Shown here piece by piece: positions 32,072 to 40,899 of a DNA stretch of 64,000 nt. The stretch comes from Bilophila wadsworthia ATCC 49260 (GTDB lineage Bacteria; Desulfobacterota; Desulfovibrionia; Desulfovibrionales; Desulfovibrionaceae), in contig NZ_JNJP01000010.1 of NCBI RefSeq assembly GCF_000701705.1, positions 13,549-77,548 of the forward strand. The letters run 5' to 3'. The position numbers and the translations under genes were made by a program. The first letter of the stretch is position 1. Every line of letters begins with the position of its first letter. Under the pieces are notes generated by a model. That model ran no database searches, was not told the DNA's origin, and saw only the letters and a list, made by a program, of their open reading frames with translations.

Positions 32072-32497
32072 ATGTTTGAAGAACAGAAAGAAATCGAAGC
32101 AATCCAGAAGCGCATTTCGGAAATTCCATCGTTTATTTTTGAACAACAAAAATACAATATGGATACCATTAAATTTACCTTAAATATTTGGCTTACCGTA
32201 AATTCTGCATTTGCCTTTGCCATATTAAATGGAAGTATCAATGCAGAAAAAATGATTAGTTTATTTTTTATTTTAGGTTCCTGTATTTCATTATTTGCAA
32301 TTTTTTGGACTTTTTTTAGACAAGTTAACATTCAAAAATTAACAATACGTCAGGTCAAAGAAGAATATTTTTTCAAAAAATTTATATTTGGAGTTACAGA
32401 TGAATTGGAAAAAACCTATAAAGTATGTTCATGGTGTGTACTGGTAGCGTGGATATCGTTTGGAGTTGGGATTCTAATGATTATGAATTATTATTGA
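32072..32497 (+). CDS. AT-rich membrane protein, unknown (cargo pair A)
   Basis: The 141-residue protein has a soluble N-terminus (about 1-30), two membrane helices near residues 35-60 and 65-85 and another pair near 115-140, separated by a charged loop. Its DNA is far more AT-rich than the flanking pil and trb genes and it runs against them. It faces a small membrane protein gene on the other strand. The arrangement recurs at 47.1-47.7 kb. Exclusion or membrane-acting defence are possible roles; none is shown. Confidence 0.65.
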   Translation: MFEEQKEIEAIQKRISEIPSFIFEQQKYNMDTIKFTLNIWLTVNSAFAFAILNGSINAEKMISLFFILGSCISLFAIFWTFFRQVNIQKLTIRQVKEEYFFKKFIFGVTDELEKTYKVCSWCVLVAWISFGVGILMIMNYY

Positions 32498-32669
32498 TGT
32501 AATAGCGTATATATGCTAAAATTATTAAAAGTCCTCCTCCCCAAAAGGCTATGATTCCTAACTTTCCTAATAATTCAAGGTTATTGAATCCAATATAGTA
32601 TGTTTTAAGTGTGTTGAATATGCGGTTGTATATTGTATGCTTGTTTTTGAAATAAGATAAAAATTTCAT
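32481..32669 (-). CDS. Small single-span membrane protein (cargo pair A)
   Basis: The ATG at 32669 is preceded by GGAGGAGAA. The 62-residue product starts MKFLSYFKNK, has one membrane helix near residues 36-56 and a short Asn-rich tail. It overlaps the end of the convergent AT-rich gene by 17 bp. It follows pilV in direction but differs from it in base composition. Confidence 0.6.
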   Translation of the reverse strand: MKFLSYFKNKHTIYNRIFNTLKTYYIGFNNLELLGKLGIIAFWGGGLLIILAYIRYYINNNS

Positions 32670-32702
32670 AATATATTCTCCTCCATTTTTATTCATGGTG
32701 TT

Positions 32703-33836
32703 TTAATTCTTTGCGCAGGTAGTAAAGACCATCACCCGCCCGTAGTTCGAGTCAGGATAGATCCATGCGTCGGAAGAGCTGGTGTTAAGAACCCTGAGAT
32801 GTACCTGCCATTCGGTATCGGATACGGATGTCGCCCATGCCTGGATGGACGCCATGCTGGGGGACTGCTCTCCAGAAGAGACGATTGCCGGGGCGACGTA
32901 GATTTGAGGAACTGTGCCGGTGCCGGGAGCGCATGAGGGTTTGGCAACCTTGTCGCCGTTGTTGACGAAGGTGGAAGTCTTAAATTGCGTGGAGTTGCCG
33001 GTATCAGCGAGGAGGACGAGCTGGTTATTCCGGCAGAGATACATGCCCTGGAGTTCATCAAGGAACATCTTCCCTTCGTCTTCATCGGAACACGAGTCAT
33101 CGTCCGAGATGGTGCGGGAGACGTACTGAATGGAGCCGACGTTCTTGATGTCGTGACCGGTCATATCGAGCTCGGTCTGCATTTGATTATACTCCGGATG
33201 ACCGGGAACTTCGGTACGATAGAGGTAGTCCGTACCAAGATCGTAGTCATCGAAAGCGGAATACATGCCGATGTGTCCGGGGCCTGGGGAAGCTATCCCG
33301 ATGGAGGCCAGGTCAAGGATGTAACCACCTGCGGTTCCGTGGAGCGTATCGGCGGACTGCCCGGCCAGATCCCCTGTGGGGACAAAACCGCCGGCTCCTC
33401 CAACCCGGAGGGCAGCTCCGGGGACGGAGAGTGTCGCGAACGGATCGCCTTCCTCATGTTCCCGGCCACCAGTGGTGAGAATGACGGAACTCAGGGTGTT
33501 GTCCTGGGGACGGCGGATATAAATTTCGTAGGACTGGCCCCATACGTTGGAGTCCTGAAATCCGTCCGGAAGAAGATCGGCGTCAAGCAGATCCGCAATG
33601 GTGATTTGAGGTCCTGAAGAGGCCGAGGAAGAGGAAAGCAGGGTTTCGTAGTTCTGCTTGATGTAGCGTTCCGTGGCGTCGTTTATGGTTTTGATGTGCC
33701 ATGCGGCCTGCGCCTGCTCGGCCATGCGGGAGCCCTGTTGCCAGACATCGGTGAGGGTGTAGAGCATCATGCCGATGATGATCAGGGCTCCGAGCATTTC
33801 GAGGAGGGTGAAGCCTTGTTGATTCTGCTGTTTCAT
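32703..33836 (-). CDS. pilV: PilV-like minor pilin / tip protein without shufflon site
   Basis: The 377-residue prepilin has the leader MKQQNQQG followed by FTLLEMLGALIIIGMM, cut after Gly8. The long body resembles the constant region of R64 PilV, and the C-terminal 85 residues (PQIYVAPAIVSS, WQVHLRVL) look like a fixed tip domain. There is no copy of the shufflon site in it. In R64 this is the shufflon target, so here the variable function has moved to the collar protein at 18.2-18.8 kb. It overlaps pilM by 4 bp. Confidence 0.85.
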   Translation of the reverse strand: MKQQNQQGFTLLEMLGALIIIGMMLYTLTDVWQQGSRMAEQAQAAWHIKTINDATERYIKQNYETLLSSSSASSGPQITIADLLDADLLPDGFQDSNVWGQSYEIYIRRPQDNTLSSVILTTGGREHEEGDPFATLSVPGAALRVGGAGGFVPTGDLAGQSADTLHGTAGGYILDLASIGIASPGPGHIGMYSAFDDYDLGTDYLYRTEVPGHPEYNQMQTELDMTGHDIKNVGSIQYVSRTISDDDSCSDEDEGKMFLDELQGMYLCRNNQLVLLADTGNSTQFKTSTFVNNGDKVAKPSCAPGTGTVPQIYVAPAIVSSGEQSPSMASIQAWATSVSDTEWQVHLRVLNTSSSDAWIYPDSNYGRVMVFTTCAKN

Positions 33837-34258
33837 TGCGCGCTCACGATGCTGACGATGGTCCCGGTGGGGATGGTTGCGGGAACGGCAACTCCGCTGG
33901 GGTAGAGCCGTCCGTTTCTGTTTTCACCGACGAGGAGCGAGTTTCCGAGCTTTTTTCGGATCAGCCAGGGTTGGTCATCCTCGGTCGTGCCGTAGACGTA
34001 GCAGTAGTCGTCTATGATTCTGGCCTGCCATTGTTGCAGATAGACGTAGCCTGGGGGGAGATCGAGACTGGCGTTGGGAATGACCTGAACATGCTCGGAG
34101 TCTTCCAGATATTGGGTGACGGCGGTTCGGTAGATACAGAAGTTGACGGCCACGCTGTCGTCGATGGCTTCAGTCCTGATTTTTGAGACATCCGGAAGCA
34201 GCATGTGCAGCGAGGCAAGGATGCCGATGAAGAACGTGCAGATGACGAGTGGAAACAT
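33833..34258 (-). CDS. pilM: PilM-like pilus biogenesis protein
   Basis: The 141-residue protein has an N-terminal membrane helix (residues 1-20) and a small periplasmic domain ending VPATIPTGTIVSIVSA, similar in size and form to R64 PilM (about 145 residues). In R64 pilM precedes pilN; here it lies between pilS and pilV. Confidence 0.72.
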   Translation of the reverse strand: MFPLVICTFFIGILASLHMLLPDVSKIRTEAIDDSVAVNFCIYRTAVTQYLEDSEHVQVIPNASLDLPPGYVYLQQWQARIIDDYCYVYGTTEDDQPWLIRKKLGNSLLVGENRNGRLYPSGVAVPATIPTGTIVSIVSAQ

Positions 34259-34273
34259 TGTCCATGTCCTTTG

Positions 34274-34298
34274 GGCGGGGCGGAGTCCGCCCCGCCCG
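34274..34298. terminator. GC-rich hairpin between pilS and pilM
   Basis: GGGCGGGGCGGA and TCCGCCCCGCCC form a 12-bp perfect stem with almost no loop. No U-tract follows on the minus strand. It lies just after the major pilin gene, where it may end or stabilise the pilS message and lower expression of pilM and pilV. Confidence 0.6.
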
Positions 34299-34305
34299 TT
34301 TGGAA

Positions 34306-34803
34306 TTAATGGGCTTGGAAGGTGAGCGTATTGCTATCCTCGTCAGTGCAGTGCTCCGTAGTGACGACGGTCTCTCTTTCGATGTCAGTGCCGTTGATGG
34401 AGAGGGAATCCCACATGTTGCGCTGTGCACCGAGCTTGATGCAGGCGCTTTCGGGGATGTCGTCGAGCTGGATGGTGAAGGCTCTTCCGTCGTTGGCACT
34501 GGCGAGCGTCACGTCGCCGTGCCAGCTGTTGACGATGGAGTCGTTGACGACCATTCCCTGGGGAACGGCGTTGGCTGCCAGAAGTTCATCATTGGAAATC
34601 GAGGCGAAGCTGTGGACGTGGCTGTAGGTTTCATGGATATTCATGCGCAAATAGGAAAGGTTTTCCTGCTGATTGGAGACGCGGGAGGTTTCAATCGCGT
34701 TGGAAATGACCAGAGCGACGGCACCGAAGATGATGGAGCCGATGATGATCGCACTGAGGACTTCCCCCAGGGTAAATCCCCGCTGATTCTTCCGATTGTT
34801 CAT
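34306..34803 (-). CDS. pilS: PilS major prepilin
   Basis: The 165-residue prepilin has the leader MNNRKNQRG followed by FTLGEVLSAIIIGSIIFGAV, then a globular domain with a cysteine pair (CIKLGAQ and EHCTDED). This is the R64 PilS / TcpA-type major pilin form. Its start overlaps the pilR stop (ATGA). The prepilin peptidase at 18.8-19.5 kb would process it. Confidence 0.9.
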   Translation of the reverse strand: MNNRKNQRGFTLGEVLSAIIIGSIIFGAVALVISNAIETSRVSNQQENLSYLRMNIHETYSHVHSFASISNDELLAANAVPQGMVVNDSIVNSWHGDVTLASANDGRAFTIQLDDIPESACIKLGAQRNMWDSLSINGTDIERETVVTTEHCTDEDSNTLTFQAH

Positions 34804-35897
34804 AATCCGATTCCCTGTGTTACATGTTGCTGGATGGAGAAGACGCCAAGGACGAGGAAGATGATGGTCAAAATGATCAAAAGAATGCTGAATACCCCCA
34901 GAAGGCTTGCTCCGCGCTGGATACGTTCCATGCTTTCGGCCATCATTTCTTCAGCGATCTGTCCGAGCTGCTCGTTGAATCCGGGCAGGGCGGCATAGGT
35001 GCGCAGATCGTCGGCAAGGATGGGATCAGGCCAGCGCGCAGGCGTGGAGCAGAGAGCGTCGCCGAGCGACAGTCCCTGCATGGTGAATCGGTAGACCGGG
35101 CGCAGACGGCTGCGCAGGTATGGGCTGGTATCGGGGCTTTCAATGGCGCGTTGCAGGATGACGACGAGCTTGACGCGGGTCTGGAGCAAAATCGCCGTGG
35201 CATAGAGCCAGGAGACCCCGACGAGAATTCTGTAGACGGACCATGGAGGTATTTTGTCCGCGAACGAGCGTCCCATGCCGGTCCAGTGTTTGAAACTGAA
35301 CCAGACGAGGACAATTCCGCCCACAAGCAGGAGGGCTGCTGCCGCGCCGTACCAGGAGGTGATGAAACTGGAGAGCTTGTAGAGCAGCCATGCCGAACCG
35401 GTCCACTTTTGCGGATCGGAGAGCAGCGCCATTTGCGGAACGAGGAGGTTTGAAACGGTGAACAGGAACCCGATGACGCCGCAGAAGAGCAGAATGGGAT
35501 AAGCCACTTCCTTGACGATCATTCCTGTGATCTTCCGTTTCTTTTCCAACAGATCGGCAGCTTTCTCAAAACCTTCAGAAAGCGTTGCCTCGCCCCCGGT
35601 CTGACCGCTGTCGATGAGCATGACCTCTTCCGGCGTCGCATAGCGTGAGAGCGCCTTCCCTATCGTATCGCCGTTGAGCAGGGACTGAACGATGCGGCCA
35701 TAGATGAGATGCGTCGGGTTCTTTTCCTTTTTTGCGCGTTCCTGAAGAATCCTGAAGCAGTGTTCAAGGGAGAGATGCGTGTGCCGCAGCTGCCTGGCCA
35801 ACTTTTTCCAGCAGCGTTCCCGAGTCCGGGCGTCGAAGGAGGACTTGGCCAGCCATTCCCGCAAGAAGGAAGGCACAGTAATTTGAAGGGCGTTCAT
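34800..35897 (-). CDS. pilR: PilR inner-membrane platform protein (GspF family)
   Basis: The 365-residue protein from the ATG at 35897 has the GspF/T2SSF layout: three or four membrane helices (about 155-180, 205-225 and the C-terminal 340-360) and the motif SLGDAL near the C-terminus. It anchors pilus assembly to the PilQ ATPase. Start and stop both overlap neighbours by 4 bp. Confidence 0.9.
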   Translation of the reverse strand: MNALQITVPSFLREWLAKSSFDARTRERCWKKLARQLRHTHLSLEHCFRILQERAKKEKNPTHLIYGRIVQSLLNGDTIGKALSRYATPEEVMLIDSGQTGGEATLSEGFEKAADLLEKKRKITGMIVKEVAYPILLFCGVIGFLFTVSNLLVPQMALLSDPQKWTGSAWLLYKLSSFITSWYGAAAALLLVGGIVLVWFSFKHWTGMGRSFADKIPPWSVYRILVGVSWLYATAILLQTRVKLVVILQRAIESPDTSPYLRSRLRPVYRFTMQGLSLGDALCSTPARWPDPILADDLRTYAALPGFNEQLGQIAEEMMAESMERIQRGASLLGVFSILLIILTIIFLVLGVFSIQQHVTQGIGL

Positions 35898-37492
35898 GCG
35901 GCCCTCCAAAGGTGTCTGCGGGGCCTCCAGAGCGCCGGACGGCGGCGCTGGAAGGTGCGGGAACGAGCTTCAGGCTTCATGGAGAAGGCAAGGTCATGGT
36001 CGAGCGTGAGTCCCAGTCGTTCTTCGGCAATGGCGGGATCGACCTCTCCGGAGGCGATGCGGGCCAGGGCATGAGAGACATGGGTCATGCCGTCCATGTC
36101 CTTGATCCAGTGTTGTTGGGCTTCATAGAGGCGGTTTTCACGCAGCAGGCCGATAAGCTCCCTGTCCGTGGCGGGAACGACCTCTGCGGCGACCTGCTGG
36201 CCGACGAGCCCGAGGCCGTCACAATGGGGGCAGCCTTCGCCACGGATATGGATATTGTCGATTTCCCCGTGAGTGTAGACAGCTTCCAGGCGATTCCAGA
36301 GATCGGGCGATAGTGCGGCGGGATGTTCATGCAGCGGCTTCTTGCATTCTGGGCAGAGGATGGGCATCAGACGCTGGTACATGAGGCCGTTGAGCACGCC
36401 GTCAGTGCAGATGGATTCAAGAGGAACACCCATCTCATGGAGACGCGCGACAATGCCGATGGCGGAGTTCGCGTGGACCGTTGACCAGACGCCGTGGCCT
36501 GTGAGCGCAGCGTTGATCGCTGCCCTGGCCGCTTCCAGGTATCGGATTTCGCCGAGCAGAATCACGTCGGGGTCCGAGCGCATGAGTCCGGCCAACGCTT
36601 CGAGCAAAGCGCGTTCGCGCTCAGCGTCGGAGATTGCCTTGGTGACTACATTGAGCTGGCGGACGCCGAGGATGGTATACTCCGGGGGGTCTTCCAGAGA
36701 GTAATAGTTTTTTGTCGGAACATACTGAGCCAGGGCCTCCATGATGTTTTTGAGGACGGTGGTCTTGCCGTGTCCGGTGGGACCGGAGACGATGGTGAGA
36801 CCGGATCGTTCCGTGAAGGAATTGACGAGATTTTGTTGTTCCGGAGTGAAGCCGAGAGATGCCAGACGTTGCGTTACCGGTCCCGTGGCGGACGTTGCGT
36901 CGTAGAGCAGACGCATGGCGAGGGTGATACCGGGCGAGGAAATGAGCGGACTCTGAATGGGCTCGGAATGCAGACGAACGGCGAAGAGTCCTTCAGGCAG
37001 GAACTTTCTGTCCGCGATGCGCCCATCATACCGCTCGAACTCGGTGAAGCCGCTTTCGGCCTGCGAGAAGACGCCCTGAAAGATGCCACGAATGAGCGCC
37101 TTTCCTTCTTCGCCGTTCAGGGGTTCATCTTCCTGGAGAAGGCCCATGCGCCGGAAGTAGACCTGGGCATAAGGCCCCATATAGGTGATGTGAATATCGG
37201 AAACCTTTTTTTGGAGAGCCCGGTTCAGCAAGTCCATGACATAAGTTTCGACCCATGGACGATCCCGATTCCCGTCGCTGGCGAACTTGCTGTACCGGAT
37301 GCCGAATTTTTGTTCGAATTCAGAAGGGGAATACCATTCGCAGGGCACAATGAGAGAGCCTGTCTGCTCGGAATAGCGGGCAAGCAGATTGTCAAGTATG
37401 GGATTCCCTTTGAGCTCTGCGGAAACATGAAACCCGTCGAACCAGCGCAGCCGACTGGCCAGGGATTCCGGAATGGTGGGTACATAGTCCAT
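35894..37492 (-). CDS. pilQ: PilQ pilus assembly ATPase (GspE/VirB11 superfamily)
   Basis: The 532-residue ATPase has Walker A GPTGHGKTTVLKN, the Asp box LEDPPEYTI, Walker B DVILLGEIRYLEAARAA and a C-terminal zinc site (CPECKK, then CPHCDG). It would power thin-pilus extension. Size matches R64 PilQ (about 515 residues). Confidence 0.93.
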   Translation of the reverse strand: MDYVPTIPESLASRLRWFDGFHVSAELKGNPILDNLLARYSEQTGSLIVPCEWYSPSEFEQKFGIRYSKFASDGNRDRPWVETYVMDLLNRALQKKVSDIHITYMGPYAQVYFRRMGLLQEDEPLNGEEGKALIRGIFQGVFSQAESGFTEFERYDGRIADRKFLPEGLFAVRLHSEPIQSPLISSPGITLAMRLLYDATSATGPVTQRLASLGFTPEQQNLVNSFTERSGLTIVSGPTGHGKTTVLKNIMEALAQYVPTKNYYSLEDPPEYTILGVRQLNVVTKAISDAERERALLEALAGLMRSDPDVILLGEIRYLEAARAAINAALTGHGVWSTVHANSAIGIVARLHEMGVPLESICTDGVLNGLMYQRLMPILCPECKKPLHEHPAALSPDLWNRLEAVYTHGEIDNIHIRGEGCPHCDGLGLVGQQVAAEVVPATDRELIGLLRENRLYEAQQHWIKDMDGMTHVSHALARIASGEVDPAIAEERLGLTLDHDLAFSMKPEARSRTFQRRRPALWRPRRHLWRAA

Positions 37493-37494
37493 AT

Positions 37495-38100
37495 CTATAA
37501 CCAGGGGAGTGAAGAGTTGTTGACGATAACCTTGTCCCGTGAAATGGAGGACACGGTGCCGAAGCCGGGGACAGTATCGCCGACTTTGACGGTATAGGTG
37601 CCGGCACTGGAACGGAGGGTGGCCGTGAGTGTCGAGGCTCCCTTCACGGAAAGCACGACGAGTCGAGACGGTTTACTTTCAGGGGTGCTCCCCTTGGCGG
37701 TTCCCTGCGTGACGGGCGGCAGGGACAGGGATGGGACGATGGCCGGTTTTTCGGCCAGCTTGTCGTCCAGTTCCTTCAGCTTGACCTGGTACTGTTTGTA
37801 CTCGTAGGCGGCCTTGTTGATGTCGCGCCCGGCCTGAATGCCGGTGACTTCGCCGAGCGTGCCGGAATACACGGTTCCGGGGCGGAATTCGGTAATGGGC
37901 TCGACCGGGATTCCGGCGGATGCCTGTTCCGTGCCCTGTTCCCTGGGCTGAGAAGCCTGAGCGGGCGGCACCTGAGCCGGCTGGACTCGTTTCGTGTTCT
38001 TGGGGGCTGGAGTGGAGCTCATGTAGAGGCTTCCAGCCGTCGCGGCCAGAGCGAGGACAAGAACGATGGCGACTCCGAAGAGCAGTTTTCTATTTGGCAT
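37495..38100 (-). CDS. pilP: PilP pilus biogenesis protein
   Basis: The 201-residue protein has an N-terminal membrane anchor (residues 6-28), a Pro/Gln-rich linker, and a C-terminal periplasmic domain with RLVVLSVKGASTLTATLRSS and TYTVKVGDTVPGFGTVSSI, typical of PilP-type proteins that bridge the inner-membrane complex and the secretin. It overlaps pilO by 11 bp. Confidence 0.85.
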   Translation of the reverse strand: MPNRKLLFGVAIVLVLALAATAGSLYMSSTPAPKNTKRVQPAQVPPAQASQPREQGTEQASAGIPVEPITEFRPGTVYSGTLGEVTGIQAGRDINKAAYEYKQYQVKLKELDDKLAEKPAIVPSLSLPPVTQGTAKGSTPESKPSRLVVLSVKGASTLTATLRSSAGTYTVKVGDTVPGFGTVSSISRDKVIVNNSSLPWL

Positions 38101-39340
38101 AGAGTTCTCCCCTTATTTTCCATGACTCGTTGGCATATGAGATTTCCTTGATGAGCAAACCGGGAATGTTCAGTGCCTGGGCCAGACTCCGGTAATCCGC
38201 GATCAGATACGCCGGAAGATTGGAGAGTTCCCAGGAAGATGAAATCCAGGGGCAGACGACATCCTGTTTTTCGACTTTCTTCACAGTCCGTTTTCCCCAC
38301 GACAGTCGGGTCTTGAGGGAAAAATGCTGGGTGAAGGCGTAAAGCCTGCGAGCCGTTTCTTCTCTGGAAAGCAGACTGCTGAGATCACGCTCCGCTTTAG
38401 GCAGGCTTTCACGAATCGGCGTGTGCGAGACGGCGAGCCGGGGCTGCTGTTCATCGAGCACGCCGTTGAAAGGCAGCAGCGTGTATTCGGAGAAGTCCGT
38501 ATGTTCCCATGTAGCGGCCAGTGCCGTCCCTGAACAGCTCAGGCTGGAAAGCCTCCAACCGTTCGCCGCGAGAGGATGACGCAGCATGGCGGGAGCGCAC
38601 TGGATGATGACGGCGTCCGGATCTGGTGCGGTCATCCATTGGCGTGGAAAATGCCGTTCGGGATGTTCCTGGGCGTCACGTATCCGTGCCTGTTTTTGCT
38701 CCGCAGAGACTCTGGAACGTTCAATTCGTACAAGGCGGTCCCGGTATTCGAGGTATGAGTGCAATCCCCAACCTGCGGCGACCAGCAGTGCAATCACGGC
38801 AAGCGCCTTGATGACCGTTGCTCTGGTCAGCTGATGCAGGGGTAGGAGCCGCACGGCCTGGGCTTCCGAACGGGAGAGTTTTGCAAGGGCTTCCGTGATG
38901 CGCGTCGTGCTTTCCTCCGGAGACAGGGTGCGCACCGTGTCGATGCCCAGCGTATCCTGGAGCGAGAGAGCCAGTGCTTCGGCCTCATCTTTCATTGTGA
39001 AGCAACGATCCGCCCGGGCGGAGAGGATGCCTCTCTGAACACCGAAGACCCACCAGAACGGCTCGGAGGTGTCCGCGTCCACAAGCGAAAGGATGCAGAT
39101 CTCGGATATATCGGTTCCCCCATTCAGAATCGCAGCAAGGGAGGACGCTTTCCGCCATGCCTGCTTCCCGTGCGTCCGTGCAAGGCCGTACTGAAGTTCG
39201 AGCATGATGATGCGATCATAGGGATCGGAGGAGCCGTCAGCTTCGGAGACGATTTCCGCCTTGCTGCGCTTTTCGGTGAGGTTCCATGTCAGGCCCGCTA
39301 TGCAGGACTGTCCATTGATGACTACACGGCGCATCATCAC
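38090..39340 (-). CDS. pilO: PilO pilin accessory protein
   Basis: The 416-residue protein has a cytoplasmic N-terminal part (GLTWNLTEKRSKAEIV, FWWVFGVQRGILS), one membrane helix near 180-196 and a periplasmic domain. This is the layout of R64 PilO. It lies between pilN and pilP with overlapping ends on both sides. Confidence 0.88.
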   Translation of the reverse strand: MMMRRVVINGQSCIAGLTWNLTEKRSKAEIVSEADGSSDPYDRIIMLELQYGLARTHGKQAWRKASSLAAILNGGTDISEICILSLVDADTSEPFWWVFGVQRGILSARADRCFTMKDEAEALALSLQDTLGIDTVRTLSPEESTTRITEALAKLSRSEAQAVRLLPLHQLTRATVIKALAVIALLVAAGWGLHSYLEYRDRLVRIERSRVSAEQKQARIRDAQEHPERHFPRQWMTAPDPDAVIIQCAPAMLRHPLAANGWRLSSLSCSGTALAATWEHTDFSEYTLLPFNGVLDEQQPRLAVSHTPIRESLPKAERDLSSLLSREETARRLYAFTQHFSLKTRLSWGKRTVKKVEKQDVVCPWISSSWELSNLPAYLIADYRSLAQALNIPGLLIKEISYANESWKIRGELYAK

Positions 39341-40899
39341 ACGTTCTCCGCACTTTCCAGTTCGATGGTCACGACGAGCAGGGTTTTCGAAAAATCGGCA
39401 TCGCGACTCGTGTTGAGAACACCGAGGGAATTGCCAAGGTTCTGGGTTGACTGCTCAAAGCCAGCCAAAACCAATGTCTGTCCCATCTTCATTTTGCTGC
39501 GCTGCGCAAATGAGCGGGTACTTACCTGCGGAAGCTGGACATAGACCTGTTCCCGGTCGATCTTTTCCATGGAGTCAAGGGCCGACAGAGTGACCGTGTA
39601 TTGGAGAATTACCCGGCGATCCGGCAGGATATGCGGAATGATGGTCATGGCGAAACCGGTTGTGACTTCGCCGGGGGTGATCTCCGAAGTCTGGTTGTAC
39701 TCGCTGGTGGCCAGGGTCATGCCCGCGAGGTAGGCATGACGTTTGATCGCCTGTACGGGTAAAGGCTGGTTCGACATGAGCAGGCCGCCGGCACTGGAGA
39801 GCTGGGTAGCACGCCCCCATTCTTTGAGAGCTTTGATCGTACCGCTGGAGCCCTTGAGCTTGCCCTTGACCACGCTCACGGCAGCGGTTGACGCACTCCC
39901 CAGATCACCGAGACTGCCAGCGACGACGGAAACATCGTTGTTTTCGAAGAGGGCCTGAAGGTTCAGCCCGGCGCTGGAGGCGTCGGTGAGTTCGAGCGCC
40001 CAGACACGCACGGTAATTGCAACCTGGCGGGAGAGTCGGGCGTTGATCGAGTCGATGTAGGCGGTCACGTCACGCAGGCGCGTATAGGAGTCCCTGACCG
40101 TGACCGTACCCGCAGCCTGATTGATGGAGACGGTGCCCCTTTTGCTCAGGAGTCCCTTGACGGCGGTTTCGATCTCTTTCCAGATGTCCATCTCTATTTT
40201 TGAGGTGTGGACTTGGGAGGTCTGGGAAGAGGTGTCTCCGGAGGAGACCGTGGAGTTGATACTGGAGCCGCTGATGGAGGAGCCGCTTGTGCGTTCCTTG
40301 CTCTTGTTGGAGACCTGACTGTCATAGGTGATCACGCCCGGCGCGGCCATGACGGTGTACGTGCGCACCTGCATGGCGCTGAATGTGATCCTGTTCGTCT
40401 TGGCATCGTAATCCCAACCGTATCCGGACAGGCTGGAGATGGTGTCCAGAAGGCCGCGCAAAGAGCCGGTATAGGATACGTCGATCAGCCCGGATACGTT
40501 GGTCAGAGGCGGCAGGCCCAGATCATCCAGGGCCGGCAGATCAGACGAGGATGATCCCTGTTTTGTCGGCTGGGGATCGTCGGCATCGGTATCGGAGACC
40601 TGGGCCGATAATGGGGCGATAGTGCTGAGCGAGGCCGCGATCTCGGAGAGCGTCCCCTTCTGTTTGAGGGTGACGCTGGCGTTGAGGACGGGGATGTCTT
40701 CGCCGTCCGTTTGCCGGACGATGGGTTTCGCACCGAGATACGGATGTTCGGCAATGGACACGGTCTTCGAGCTGGAGAGCTCGGCCAGTTGATCTCGTTT
40801 TGCCTCGACCTGCTGGACCGTGGGTGCTCCACCGTCCTTGACGGCACAGCCGGAGAGGAAGACGAATGCGGCAAGGAGAAGGGAAAGGTATCTTTTCAT
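39337..40899 (-). CDS. pilN: PilN outer-membrane secretin lipoprotein
   Basis: The 520-residue lipoprotein has the signal LLAAFVFLSGC (Cys18) and the secretin domain in the C-terminal 250 residues, including AITVRVWALELTDASSAGLN and GEVTTGFAMTIIPHI, ending near QTLVLAGFEQS. It forms the pore for the thin pilus. Its ATG overlaps the stop of the upstream gene by one base (TAATG). Confidence 0.93.
   Translation of the reverse strand: MKRYLSLLLAAFVFLSGCAVKDGGAPTVQQVEAKRDQLAELSSSKTVSIAEHPYLGAKPIVRQTDGEDIPVLNASVTLKQKGTLSEIAASLSTIAPLSAQVSDTDADDPQPTKQGSSSSDLPALDDLGLPPLTNVSGLIDVSYTGSLRGLLDTISSLSGYGWDYDAKTNRITFSAMQVRTYTVMAAPGVITYDSQVSNKSKERTSGSSISGSSINSTVSSGDTSSQTSQVHTSKIEMDIWKEIETAVKGLLSKRGTVSINQAAGTVTVRDSYTRLRDVTAYIDSINARLSRQVAITVRVWALELTDASSAGLNLQALFENNDVSVVAGSLGDLGSASTAAVSVVKGKLKGSSGTIKALKEWGRATQLSSAGGLLMSNQPLPVQAIKRHAYLAGMTLATSEYNQTSEITPGEVTTGFAMTIIPHILPDRRVILQYTVTLSALDSMEKIDREQVYVQLPQVSTRSFAQRSKMKMGQTLVLAGFEQSTQNLGNSLGVLNTSRDADFSKTLLVVTIELESAENV

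Noticed and set aside
36494..37597. Long plus-strand frame opposite pilQ
   Set aside because: Shadow of a well-supported ATPase gene; no start signals.
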